From Agreia sp. COWG (GTDB lineage: Bacteria > Actinomycetota > Actinomycetes > Actinomycetales > Microbacteriaceae), in the NCBI RefSeq assembly GCF_904528075.1, contig NZ_LR882035.1, positions 992,001-1,056,000 of the forward strand: a DNA stretch of 64,000 nt, read 5' to 3'. A program made the translations under genes and the position numbers. Position 1 is the stretch's first letter; each line of letters begins with the position of its first letter. Below, piece by piece: positions 1-7,996 of this stretch. Below the pieces are notes generated by a model. It was given only the letters and a program-made list of their open reading frames with translations, had not been told where the DNA came from and did no database searches.

Positions 1-1
1 C

Positions 2-703
2 TACGGCGTGATCTCGAACAGGCATGGGCGAGGGGCGCTGCCGGGGGAGTTTCCGCGGGTCGAGGGCTCGGTGAGCGTCTTCGCCGCCGTCGACGTCGAC
101 GCCGATGGAACGCAGGTGGGAACGCTGCCGTTACTCGCCGGAGGTGAGAGAACGGTGCGGTTCCCGCTGAATCCGTTCCTCGGCATCATGGGGGTCGCCG
201 TCGCGGGCGATGCCCGGCCGCACTCCGTTCCGCCTGGTCCGCACGGCGGCAACATCGACATCAACCTGCTCACCGTCGGCAGTTCCCTCTACCTGCCCGT
301 GCAGGTCGACGGCGCGCTCGCGTACGTCGGCGACCCGCACTTCGCCCAGGGCGACGGAGAGGTGGCGCTCACCGCGATGGAGGCCTCGCTGCGCGTGACC
401 GTGCGCTTCGAGGTCGTCGAGCAGGCCGACGCGCTGGCGAGATTCGGCCGCCTCGTCGGGCCTCTGGCGGAGACGACCGAGTTTCTCGTGCCGACAGGCA
501 TGAACGAAGACCTCGACGAGGCCGTGCGCGACTGCGTGCGGGCGGCGATCTCGCTGCTCGAGGCGCGCTACGGCATGCAGCCGGAGCTGGCCTACGCCTA
601 CCTCAGCGCGGCCACCGATTTCAACATCTCGCAGGTCGTCGACCTCGTGAAGGGCGTGCACGCACGCATCCGCGTTTCCGATTTTGGAGGAAGAAATGCC
701 TGA
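2..703 (+). CDS. Acetamidase/formamidase family protein, 5'-truncated by window edge
   Basis: The reading frame is open from the first bases, so the true start lies outside the window; 233 codons of the C-terminal part are present. The fragment carries the FmdA/AmdA-type core, with HGGNIDIN and YVGDPHFAQGDGEVALTAME, which family members use to build a metal-bound active site that hydrolyses short amides to acid and ammonia. It ends 7 nt beyond the start of the next gene, an amidase, so the two are probably co-transcribed and translationally coupled. Together with the downstream ureide enzymes this suggests ammonia release from a small amide made during purine or ureide breakdown. The substrate (formamide, acetamide or another amide) cannot be decided from sequence. 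Family assignment is secure, the specific role inferred. Confidence 0.85.
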   Translation, partial: YGVISNRHGRGALPGEFPRVEGSVSVFAAVDVDADGTQVGTLPLLAGGERTVRFPLNPFLGIMGVAVAGDARPHSVPPGPHGGNIDINLLTVGSSLYLPVQVDGALAYVGDPHFAQGDGEVALTAMEASLRVTVRFEVVEQADALARFGRLVGPLAETTEFLVPTGMNEDLDEAVRDCVRAAISLLEARYGMQPELAYAYLSAATDFNISQVVDLVKGVHARIRVSDFGGRNA

Positions 704-2270
704 CACCACCGCGTCTGCCCCCCTCGCCCCGACGACGATCGTGGGGGAGCTGCCCGCGGGGCTGCTCGAGGCCTTCTGGGGGTACGAGCGCGCCCTTGTC
801 GAGAACGACATCGCTGCGCTCGACGCGGCCTTCGCCCCGGGTGACACGACCATGCGCGGCGACGCCGGCGGCCTGCTGGTGGGCCACGATCGCATCAGCG
901 CCTTCCGCGGTGCGCGCGGCGGAGCTCCTGTTCGACGCATCGTGAGCGTGCACGTGCGGGTGCTCTCTGGCGAGTACGCCCTCATCGTCAGCGAGAACGA
1001 ACCGGCCTCGGGCGGCCGCGGCCTCGTCACGCAGCTCTGGGCCCGACACGCGGATGCGGCCCGCTGGGTCGTCGAATCGGCCCAGGTGGCCGGCGCCCCG
1101 GCCGCCATGAACACCTCGATCTGGCGCGTGCTGGGCGCACCGCTCGTTGCGGGGTCGGCCGAGGCCGGATCCCTGACGGGCGAGAGCATCGCGGTGAAGG
1201 ACCTCTTCGATGTCGAGGGCTTCGCCGTGGGCGGCGGCGTGCCGCAGTATCTCTCCGAGTCTCAGCCCGCAGGGCAGAGCGCCCCCGCCGTGGCGGCGCT
1301 GCTCTCGGCCGGCGCGTCCGTGCGTGGCATCGCCCAGACAGACGAGTTCGCCTATTCGATCGCGGGCAAGAACGCGCACTACGGAACGCCGCCGAACGTG
1401 CGGGTGCCGGGCGCTATCCCGGGCGGATCGTCGAGCGGTCCCGCATCCGCCGTCGCGCTCGGTCACGCCAGCATCGGCCTCGGCACAGACACGGCGGGTT
1501 CCATCCGCGTACCCGCGTCGTACCAGGGGCTGTGGGGTCTTCGCAGCACGCACGGCGCCGTCGACTCCGGCGGGCTCCTGCCGTTGGCTCCGTCGTTCGA
1601 CGCCATCGGGTGGATCACGCGATCGGCCGATGTGCTTCACCGGGCGGCGGCCGCGTCGCTCGATGCCGAGGCGCAGCATGCGGTCGAGCCGCAGTTCGTC
1701 ATGTCGACGCAGCTGCTCTTCGCTGCCGATCAGGGTGTGCAGGCAGCCGTCGTCGAGGCCGTCGGCCGGCTCGAGGCAACCGGTGTGATCGGCCAGACCG
1801 GGTTCGTCGATCTCGGCGACACCTCCGGCTTCTTCGGTGCCTTCCGCACCGTGCAGGCGGCCGAGGCCTGGCGCCGGCACGGAGAGTGGATCGCGGCGCA
1901 CCCCGGGGTGCTCGGCGACGACATCGCCGCGCGCTTCGACGATGCATCGCGCATCACCGGCGAGGCGGAAGACGAGGCGCGCGCGGTGCTCGCGGCCGCT
2001 CGCACGCAGCTCGACGAGGCGCTGAAGGGGCGCATCCTGCTGCTGCCTTCGACCTCGTCGACGGCCCCGTCGGTCGGAGCCTCGGGCGCCGCGATCGACG
2101 CGACGCGCACCGCAACCCTGGGCCTGACCTGCTTTGCGGGGATCGGCGGCTACCCCGCACTCTCGGTTCCGCTGCTTGAGGTCGACGGGGCGCCGGCCGG
2201 CCTATGCCTGGTCGGCCCGCGGCACACCGACCTCGCCCTCGTCGACCTCGCGAAGGGCTTCATTTCGTAA
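696..2270 (+). CDS. Amidase with N-terminal AtzH-like (DUF3225) domain
   Basis: A 524-residue amidase-signature enzyme. I chose ATG 696 because GGAGG (686-690) lies 5 nt upstream; a TTG 12 nt earlier overlaps that site. Residues about 15-135 resemble the AtzH-like/SnoaL-type domain found in front of some amidases. The rest is an amidase-signature hydrolase with the Lys of IAVKDLFDVEG, the Gly-Ser-rich GGSSSGPAS and the nucleophile loop GTDTAGSIRVP, which supply the Ser-cisSer-Lys triad. The reaction is amide or urea-type C-N cleavage in the cytosol. Position between an acetamidase-type gene and ureidoglycine aminotransferase suggests a product such as oxamate, oxalurate or an allophanate-like compound as substrate. 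That is inference; the family is broad. Confidence 0.88.
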   Translation: MPDTTASAPLAPTTIVGELPAGLLEAFWGYERALVENDIAALDAAFAPGDTTMRGDAGGLLVGHDRISAFRGARGGAPVRRIVSVHVRVLSGEYALIVSENEPASGGRGLVTQLWARHADAARWVVESAQVAGAPAAMNTSIWRVLGAPLVAGSAEAGSLTGESIAVKDLFDVEGFAVGGGVPQYLSESQPAGQSAPAVAALLSAGASVRGIAQTDEFAYSIAGKNAHYGTPPNVRVPGAIPGGSSSGPASAVALGHASIGLGTDTAGSIRVPASYQGLWGLRSTHGAVDSGGLLPLAPSFDAIGWITRSADVLHRAAAASLDAEAQHAVEPQFVMSTQLLFAADQGVQAAVVEAVGRLEATGVIGQTGFVDLGDTSGFFGAFRTVQAAEAWRRHGEWIAAHPGVLGDDIAARFDDASRITGEAEDEARAVLAAARTQLDEALKGRILLLPSTSSTAPSVGASGAAIDATRTATLGLTCFAGIGGYPALSVPLLEVDGAPAGLCLVGPRHTDLALVDLAKGFIS

Positions 2271-2276
2271 CAAGCG

Positions 2277-2322
2277 TGAAACAGTCGTTTCTCTAGACTG
2301 GACATCTGAAACAGATGGTTCA
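2277..2322 (+). promoter_or_regulatory. Tandem palindromes, candidate RpiR-type operator
   Basis: Two related inverted repeats lie between the amidase stop and the aminotransferase start. The first is GAAAC-AGTC-GTTTC (2278-2291, perfect arms). The second is TGAAAC-AGAT-GGTTCA (2307-2322, one mismatch). Both begin TGAAACAG and their starts are 30 bp apart, about three helical turns, which would place two dimers on one face of the DNA. A possible -10 element TAGACT (2294-2299) sits between them. An RpiR-family regulator is encoded 2.5 kb downstream in the same gene set, and TGAAA/TTTCA-type half sites are plausible for that family. Binding is inferred. Confidence 0.45.
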
Positions 2323-2397
2323 TTCTCGATAGAAAGCGGCCGGCTCATCGCACTCGAATCGCTCTCCCAGCCCGTCAATCCTCCGCAGAGACTGTTG

Positions 2398-3618
2398 ATG
2401 GGGCCTGGCCCCATCAACGCCGATCCTCGTGTGCTGCGGGCCATGTCGGCGCAACTCCTCGGCCAGTACGACCCGGCCATGACGTCGTACATGAACGAGA
2501 CGATGGAGCTCTACCGCAGCGTCTTCCGCACGACGAACGAGCAGACGCTTCTCGTCGACGGCACGTCACGGGCCGGAATCGAGGCCGCGCTGGTGTCGCT
2601 CATCGAGCCCGGTGATCGGGTGCTGGTGCCCATCTTCGGCCGCTTCGGTCATCTGCTGCGCGAGATCGCCGAGCGCTGCGGCGCCGAGGTGTACGTGATC
2701 GAGGTGGCGTGGGGCCAGGTGTTCTCACCCGAGGCCATCGAGGCGGCCATCAAGAGGGTTCAGCCGAAGCTGTTGGCCGTCGTTCATGGCGACACCTCGA
2801 CCACCATGGCCCAGCCCCTCGACGAGCTGGGCGCGATCTGCGCAGCGCACGGAGTGCTGTTCTACACCGACGTCACCGCGTCCCTCGCCGGCAACGCGTT
2901 CGAGGCGGATGCCTGGGGCCTCGATGCGGTCACCGCCGGCCTGCAGAAGTGCCTGGCCGGGCCATCCGGATCGGCACCCGCGACGTTCTCTGCGAAGGCC
3001 GTGGAGGTCATCACTGCCAGAAAGAGCATCGAGGCCGGTATCCGCGAGGCGGGAGATGCCGTGACGGCGCACCCGATCCGCTCGAACTACTTCGACCTCG
3101 CGATGATCTTCGACTACTGGGGACCGAAGCGGCTCAACCACCACACCGAGGCCACCACGATGCTGTTCGGCGCCCGCGAGTGCGCGCGCATCCTCGTCGA
3201 GGAGGGGATGGACCAGGCGATCGAGCGGCACCGGCTGCACGGTGCGGCGATGCTGGCCGGCGTGCAGGGCCTCGGCCTCGCGGTGTTCGGCGACGTGGCC
3301 CACAAGATGAACAACGTCGTGGCCGTGTACATCCCCGACGGGGTGAACGGTGACGCGGTGCGCGCCGAGCTTCTCACGGACTTCGGCATCGAGATCGGCA
3401 CCTCCTTCGGGCCACTGCACGGCAAGGTCTGGCGCATCGGCACCATGGGCTACAACGCCCGAAAAGACACGGTTCTCACCACGCTCGCGGCGCTCGAGGC
3501 CGTTCTGCGCCGGGCCGGCGCATCCGTGACAGCCGGGGGAGGAGTCACGGCCGCCTACGACGTGTATGCCGACGAAGAACGTGCCGAGCACGAACGTGCC
3601 GCGGCGGTGCGGCCGTGA
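2398..3618 (+). CDS. pucG: Class V aminotransferase, ureidoglycine--glyoxylate type (PucG-like)
   Basis: A PLP-dependent fold-type I aminotransferase of 406 residues from ATG 2398. It opens with MGPGPINADPRVLRAMSAQL and carries the PLP-lysine segment VTAGLQKCLAGPSGSAP. Sequences of this type include (S)-ureidoglycine--glyoxylate transaminase, alanine--glyoxylate and serine--glyoxylate transaminases. The neighbouring allantoate amidohydrolase, which makes ureidoglycine, favours the first. The stop overlaps the next start (GTGA). The start is uncertain: no ATG, GTG or TTG occurs in frame between the amidase stop and TTG 2395/ATG 2398, no good ribosome site precedes them, and the residues coded just upstream (PPQRLL) look like the usual family N-terminus. 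A rare start codon or a leaderless transcript is possible. Confidence 0.82.
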   Translation: MGPGPINADPRVLRAMSAQLLGQYDPAMTSYMNETMELYRSVFRTTNEQTLLVDGTSRAGIEAALVSLIEPGDRVLVPIFGRFGHLLREIAERCGAEVYVIEVAWGQVFSPEAIEAAIKRVQPKLLAVVHGDTSTTMAQPLDELGAICAAHGVLFYTDVTASLAGNAFEADAWGLDAVTAGLQKCLAGPSGSAPATFSAKAVEVITARKSIEAGIREAGDAVTAHPIRSNYFDLAMIFDYWGPKRLNHHTEATTMLFGARECARILVEEGMDQAIERHRLHGAAMLAGVQGLGLAVFGDVAHKMNNVVAVYIPDGVNGDAVRAELLTDFGIEIGTSFGPLHGKVWRIGTMGYNARKDTVLTTLAALEAVLRRAGASVTAGGGVTAAYDVYADEERAEHERAAAVRP

Positions 3619-4871
3619 CCGCCCCGGACACCACCACGGCCGCCGCTCTGCTCGAGCGCTGCGACGAGCTCGCCGGCTACTCCTCGATGGACGACGGCCT
3701 GATCGAGCGGGTCTACCTGTCACCCCAGCATGCGGCGGTCAACGAGCTTGCCGGTCGGTGGATGACCGAGGCCGGCATGACAACCTGGCAGGATGCCGCC
3801 GGCAACCAGTGCGGCCGGCTCGAGGGGGCGGTGCCCGGCCTTCCGGCGCTGCTGCTGGGCTCGCACCTCGACACCGTGCCGTCGGCCGGTCGATACGACG
3901 GCATCCTCGGCGTGTTGAGCGCCATCGCCGTCGTCGATCGCATCCGTGCCTCTGGCCGCGCCCTGCCGTTCGCGCTCGAGGTCGTCGCGTTCGGCGACGA
4001 GGAGGGCACCCGTTTCGGCCGCGCGCTGCTCGGCAGCCGCGCCCTGGCCGGAACCTGGCTCGACGAGTGGTGGCAGCTCGAAGATGCAGACGGCGTCTCG
4101 CTGCGCGACGCCTACGTGAACTTCGGTCTCGATCCGGATGCCGTGGGCGAGGCCGCGCGCACCGCGGACGACTTCGTGGGCTACCTCGAGACCCACATCG
4201 AGCAGGGCCCCTACCTCGAAGACGAGAACAAGGCCCTCGGCGTCGTCTCGTCGATCGCGGGGGCGCGGCGCTTTCTGCTCACGATCACGGGGCAGGCCGG
4301 GCACTCGGGAACGCCCTACGAACGCCGTCGCGACGCGCTCGCGGGGGCGGCCGAGGCGATCACGAGCATCGAGCGCATCGCCCGTTCCGCGCAGCTCATC
4401 GCCACCGTCGGCCACCTGGAGGTGTTTCCCGACGCGGTGAACGTGATTCCGGGCAAGGTCGAATTCAGCCTCGACCTGCGCGGGGAGTACGACACCGAGC
4501 GAGACAAGGCGTGGCTCACGATCGAGGAGACCCTCCTCGAGATCTGCCAGCGGCGCCGCCTTCGGCTCGAGAGCGTGCAGACCCACTCGGCCAAGGCCGC
4601 CGTCTGCGCTCGCGGGCTGCGAGATGCCATCGCCGACGGCATCCGGTCGACCGGCGACCAACGGCCCATGTCGCTGTTCTCGCGAGCCGGCCATGACGCG
4701 ATGGCGATCGCCGAGATCGCCGACATCGGCATGATCTTCGTGCGGTGCAAGGGCGGCGTCAGCCACAATCCCGACGAGTTCGTGACCGAGGCCGACGTGG
4801 CGAGGGCGCTCGACGCGTTCGAGGCGACCGTTCTGCACCTCGCCGACACGCACGCGTCGGCGCCCGAGTGA
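3615..4871 (+). CDS. allC: Allantoate amidohydrolase, M20 metallopeptidase fold
   Basis: A 418-residue Zn-dependent amidohydrolase of the AllC/HyuC/beta-ureidopropionase group. It starts at GTG 3615, overlapping the previous stop by 4 nt. Visible family features are the metal-binding motifs GSHLDTVPSAGRYDG and FGDEEGTRFGRALLGSRALAG, the HIEQGP segment (residues near 193-198), a dimerisation insert with AGHSGTPYERRRDA, and the late metal-ligand region SRAGHDAMAIA. The reaction expected here is allantoate to ureidoglycine, CO2 and ammonia. The neighbouring PucG-like aminotransferase would use ureidoglycine, and the allantoinase at 17.7-19.1 kb would make allantoate, so this member is more likely to act on allantoate than on carbamoyl amino acids. 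Specificity is still inferred. Confidence 0.85.
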   Translation: MTAPDTTTAAALLERCDELAGYSSMDDGLIERVYLSPQHAAVNELAGRWMTEAGMTTWQDAAGNQCGRLEGAVPGLPALLLGSHLDTVPSAGRYDGILGVLSAIAVVDRIRASGRALPFALEVVAFGDEEGTRFGRALLGSRALAGTWLDEWWQLEDADGVSLRDAYVNFGLDPDAVGEAARTADDFVGYLETHIEQGPYLEDENKALGVVSSIAGARRFLLTITGQAGHSGTPYERRRDALAGAAEAITSIERIARSAQLIATVGHLEVFPDAVNVIPGKVEFSLDLRGEYDTERDKAWLTIEETLLEICQRRRLRLESVQTHSAKAAVCARGLRDAIADGIRSTGDQRPMSLFSRAGHDAMAIAEIADIGMIFVRCKGGVSHNPDEFVTEADVARALDAFEATVLHLADTHASAPE

Positions 4872-4881
4872 GTAGGGTGCC

Positions 4882-5739
4882 ATGAGCATCGTCTCGCCCA
4901 CGATCGGGCAGCGCATCGACGGGCAGTACGGCGCACTGTCGAGGCAGGAGCAGAGGGCGGCCGACTTCATCCTCGACCACCTGGGCGATCTGGCGGTGTA
5001 CAACGCATCCGAACTCGCACGGCTCAGCGGGGTGTCGAAGGCCACGGTGTCGAGGCTCTTCAAACGCCTCGGCTTCACGGACTCGGCCGAGGTCAGGGAA
5101 CACGCGCGCAGCCTGCGCAGCATCGGCGTTCCCGTCGGCGGGGTCGGCGCCGCCGCCGGCACCCCGTCGGCGATGGCCGCCCACGCAGCGCAGGAGCACG
5201 AGAACCTGCGGGCGATGCTCGAGACGGCCGGGGACGGCCGATTGGATGCCGCAGCGCGGCTGGTGGCGAACGCCGACGACGTCGTCGTGGTCGGCCTGCG
5301 CAACAGTTACCCGCTGGCGTTGCACCTCAGGCAACAGCTCGCGCAGGCGCGCGACCGGGTGAGGCTGGCGCCGAACCCGGGCCAGTCGCTCGGCGAAGAG
5401 CTGGCCTCGCTCGGGACGAAAGACGTTGTCGTGCTGATCGGCTTCCGCCGCAGGCCCTCGGGGTTCGGCCTCATCGTGAAGGCCCTGACCGAGCAGGGCG
5501 TGCCCGTCGTGCTGATCTCCGATGCGTCGGCCCGGCGTCATGTCGACGAGGTGGCGCACTGGCTGGAGTGCCCCGTCGACAGTGTCTCCGCCTTCGACAG
5601 CTACGCCGCCGCGATGAGCCTCGCGAACCTCCTCGCCAGCGGAGTGCTCGGCGTCGACGTGCGAGACGGTCGTACGCGCATCGCGTCGATCACCAGCTCC
5701 TACGAGGCCCTCGGCGAGCTGGAGTCGCCGACGATCTGA
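4882..5739 (+). CDS. MurR/RpiR family transcriptional regulator
   Basis: A 285-residue regulator. Residues about 10-85 form the RpiR-type helix-turn-helix, with LSRQEQRAADFILDHLGDL and the recognition segment LARLSGVSKATVSRLFKRLG. Residues about 120-260 form a SIS domain (sugar-isomerase-like sensor) containing VVVVGLRNSYPLALHLRQQL. The gene follows allC by 10 nt with a GTAGGGTG ribosome site, so it is probably the last gene of the ureide operon. RpiR proteins usually sense phosphorylated sugars, but members also control ureide and purine catabolism. The tandem palindromes at 2277-2322 and related half sites near 19130-19173 are its candidate targets. Confidence 0.88.
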   Translation: MSIVSPTIGQRIDGQYGALSRQEQRAADFILDHLGDLAVYNASELARLSGVSKATVSRLFKRLGFTDSAEVREHARSLRSIGVPVGGVGAAAGTPSAMAAHAAQEHENLRAMLETAGDGRLDAAARLVANADDVVVVGLRNSYPLALHLRQQLAQARDRVRLAPNPGQSLGEELASLGTKDVVVLIGFRRRPSGFGLIVKALTEQGVPVVLISDASARRHVDEVAHWLECPVDSVSAFDSYAAAMSLANLLASGVLGVDVRDGRTRIASITSSYEALGELESPTI

Positions 5740-5797
5740 CCCCGTCCCGATCCGCTGGTCGACATCGGTGTATAAAGGTCGAGGGGGAGGTGCAGAT

Positions 5798-7213
5798 ATG
5801 ACCGCTGGTTTTGTCGGCGCAGACGTGGCTCAGCTGAGAGATCTCGCCACCACGATGACGGGTGCGGGTTCGTCGTTGACGAACATCGAGAACAGCCTGA
5901 CAGCCCTCGTCACCAACGCGCAGTGGGCGGGCACCGACGCTTCGGCGTTCGTCGCCGAGTGGCAGAACACGCACCGGGCGAAACTCCGATCCGTCTCGAG
6001 CATCCTGCTCGGTGTGGCCACTGATCTCCGACGAAACGCGTCGGAGCAGGAGTCGGCCAGCCAATCTGACGGTGGCGCGGCGGGTGCCGCATCCGGTGGC
6101 GCAGCAGGAACCGCCGCAGAGCAGAGCCCCGAGGCGACCCTGGACGCTTTCGCCGAAGACGACAAACGCGATCCGGCCGCCGTGGCCGAGTGGTGGAACA
6201 GCTTGGATGCGTCGGAGAAAGCGGCGCTCATCGCATCGAACCCCGAACTCGTGGGCGTGATGGACGGAATCGACTACACCAGTCGTTCTGCGGCGAACAC
6301 AGAGACGCTGAACGATCTGATAGCGGATGCCCGAGCCCGCGGCGACGATACGTCGCTCGAGTACCTGCGTGCGGTGAAGGACGCCATGAAGGGCGGCACT
6401 CATCCCGTCAAGCAGCTCGTCAGCGTCGAGGCCGGCCCGCCACCGCTCGCCGCGATCTCGGTGGGCAACCTCGACGAGGCCAAGAACGCCTCCTTCCTCA
6501 TTCCTGGAATGGGAAGCAACAGTCCCTCGACCCCGGGCGATCTGACGGCCTCCGCGGGTGACCTGTGGATGGAGCAGCGCAATATCGCCCAGCAGAACGG
6601 GTTGTCGAAAGACATCGCCGTCGTGGCCTGGATGGGGTACGACTCTCCGGAGATGCCTGTCGGTGGCAGCAGCCTCGACACCTCGGTGTTCAAGGGTGAT
6701 CTGGCCAAATCAGGCGGGGCGAAGCTCGGCGACGCCCTGATGGGATACGACGCGGTACGCGACGCGAGCGGAACCGACAGCCATGTGTCGGTGGACGCTC
6801 ACTCGTACGGTTCCACCACAGCCGCGGACACGCTCGCCTCCCTGCCGGGCGGTGTCGTCGACTCGTTCGTCGCCATCGGCTCGGCCGGTATCGAGAAGTC
6901 CATAGGGGGAGCGTCCGGACTCCACGTTCCCGACGGGAGCGTCTACGCGATCCAGGGCGTGGAATCTCTGCCCGCGGCCGAGGTCGGTCGCGTGGGCAGC
7001 GGACGCGACGATCCGTCGGAGGCCTCGTGGGGAGCCGTGCGGCTCAACTCGGCGTTCGAGTGGAACGGCGGCAGTCCGACGAGCGGCTCCAATCTCCACG
7101 ATCTACGCACGACCAACGACTTCTTCCGCGGGTATCTCAACCCGGGGACCACCTCTCTCAACAACGTCGCACTGGTGAACATGGGCCTGGGTGATGACGC
7201 TTCACGCTATTAG
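5798..7213 (+). CDS. WXG100-like protein with DUF1023-type alpha/beta-hydrolase domain
   Basis: A 471-residue protein. ATG 5798 is preceded at 7 nt by GGGGGAGG (5783-5790). Residues 1-85 look like a helical-hairpin WXG100/ESAT-6 fold, with WAGTDASAFVAEW at the turn. An Ala/Gly/Ser-rich linker follows, and from about residue 210 there is a DUF1023-type alpha/beta-hydrolase region with LIPGMGSN and the nucleophile elbow VDAHSYGSTTAA. Such fusions are common in actinobacteria and are thought to be type VII-secreted or surface-associated hydrolases. No signal peptide is seen. It overlaps the next gene, a lipoprotein, so the two probably work as a pair. No EccC-type secretion gene is in the window. 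Substrate unknown. Confidence 0.75.
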   Translation: MTAGFVGADVAQLRDLATTMTGAGSSLTNIENSLTALVTNAQWAGTDASAFVAEWQNTHRAKLRSVSSILLGVATDLRRNASEQESASQSDGGAAGAASGGAAGTAAEQSPEATLDAFAEDDKRDPAAVAEWWNSLDASEKAALIASNPELVGVMDGIDYTSRSAANTETLNDLIADARARGDDTSLEYLRAVKDAMKGGTHPVKQLVSVEAGPPPLAAISVGNLDEAKNASFLIPGMGSNSPSTPGDLTASAGDLWMEQRNIAQQNGLSKDIAVVAWMGYDSPEMPVGGSSLDTSVFKGDLAKSGGAKLGDALMGYDAVRDASGTDSHVSVDAHSYGSTTAADTLASLPGGVVDSFVAIGSAGIEKSIGGASGLHVPDGSVYAIQGVESLPAAEVGRVGSGRDDPSEASWGAVRLNSAFEWNGGSPTSGSNLHDLRTTNDFFRGYLNPGTTSLNNVALVNMGLGDDASRY

Positions 7214-7676
7214 AACCACGGTGCGCACGGCGATGACGGCACTCGCCGTCAGCTCGCTTCTTGTCTTGACCGCTTGCCAGGGGCTGGCTGGAACCCAGGA
7301 GGATCCCATGACCGAAGACGAAGCGACCGCGGCCCTCACGAGCGCGCTCGACGAGGCGCAGGCGCTGGTAGGCGGAGCGTGGGAGGTCACGGATCTGACC
7401 ACTCCACGATCCTGCTCGGCGGGGTTGGGGGTCGAAGGAACACGCGTCAGCGACAACCGCTTCGCCGATGGCGACACGGACGCCGAGGCAGTCGTCGATT
7501 CGGTGAAGGGGCACTGGAATCAACTGGGCTACTCGGTATCTGAACGAACCGACAAGACTCCCGCCGTCATCATGAGAGTCTTCGCGAAGACGAGCGACGG
7601 TCGGGAACTGCAGTTCACGGCTGGTGACAATGGAATGACGCTGTCGGGTCTGGGAGCCTGCGTTCCGAAAAGCTGA
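7194..7676 (+). CDS. Small secreted lipoprotein of unknown function
   Basis: A 160-residue protein starting inside the end of the DUF1023 gene (20 nt overlap), with ATG 7194 or GTG 7191. The N-terminus is a classic lipoprotein signal: basic start, hydrophobic AMTALAVSSLLVL and lipobox LTAC, giving a lipid-anchored Cys near residue 28. The mature part has no family I recognise; it contains two further Cys (SCSAG and GACVPKS) that could form a disulfide. Pairing of a DUF1023/WXG-type protein with a small lipoprotein is a frequent actinobacterial arrangement and may reflect toxin-immunity or surface-enzyme and regulator roles, but nothing here decides this. Confidence 0.7.
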   Translation: MTLHAIRTTVRTAMTALAVSSLLVLTACQGLAGTQEDPMTEDEATAALTSALDEAQALVGGAWEVTDLTTPRSCSAGLGVEGTRVSDNRFADGDTDAEAVVDSVKGHWNQLGYSVSERTDKTPAVIMRVFAKTSDGRELQFTAGDNGMTLSGLGACVPKS

Positions 7677-7677
7677 C

Positions 7678-7726
7678 GTCGGCAGCTCGACCGCGAGCTC
7701 CCCGCGTTACCTGTGTAGCTGCCGAC
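7678..7726 (+). terminator. Stem-loop after the lipoprotein gene
   Basis: GTCGGCAGCT (7678-7687) and AGCTGCCGAC (7717-7726) are perfect 10-bp arms with a 29-nt loop that can itself fold (CGCG...CGCG). The structure starts 2 nt after the lipoprotein stop. No T-tract follows, so it is a candidate terminator or RNA-stabilising hairpin rather than a textbook intrinsic terminator. Confidence 0.4.
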
Positions 7727-7996
7727 ACAGTCTTTGAATGCGGTCGGATGGTTGATTTAATGCGACACTTGCAATAAGTAAAGTTTTCTCGGCTATTCTG
7801 CCGTCCTTTGCATGCAGATCTTCGTCCCCCTGCCTGTGCCGACATCCCCGGCATCTCAAGAGCCACCTCCGACGACCGACTGAACCTCTATCTGAGATCC
7901 CGTCGCGTCGACCCCGCTGCCTCAGCGCGCCGGGTCGGAGCGTTCTGTGGATTCAATCCGTCGACCCCGCAAGGGCGACGCGAAAGGTTAACGATC
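7727..7996 (+). promoter_or_regulatory. Promoter and long 5' leader of SipW-type locus
   Basis: This 270-bp gap contains an AT-rich island unlike its surroundings (about 7745-7800). It holds a plausible -35 TTGCAA (7769-7774) and -10 TATTCT (7794-7799), though the 19-bp spacer is long. If correct, the transcript has a leader of about 190 nt before ATG 7997. The leader contains a 12-bp direct repeat CGTCGACCCCGC (7906-7917 and 7959-7970). I recognise no known riboswitch. A long leader suits a highly expressed or post-transcriptionally controlled exported protein. Confidence 0.4.

Noticed and set aside
131..1189. Long minus-strand open frame across the first two genes
   Set aside because: Antisense shadow of GC-rich genes; Arg/Ala/Pro-rich composition and no family motif.
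3720..5303. 527-codon minus-strand frame opposite allC and the regulator
   Set aside because: Shadow of real genes on the other strand; the plus-strand products have clear catalytic motifs.
7808..7996. N-terminal extension of the exported protein at 7997
   Set aside because: Would hide the signal sequence; a ribosome site precedes ATG 7997.
7727..7996. Riboswitch in the long leader
   Set aside because: No conserved core of a class I know could be recognised.
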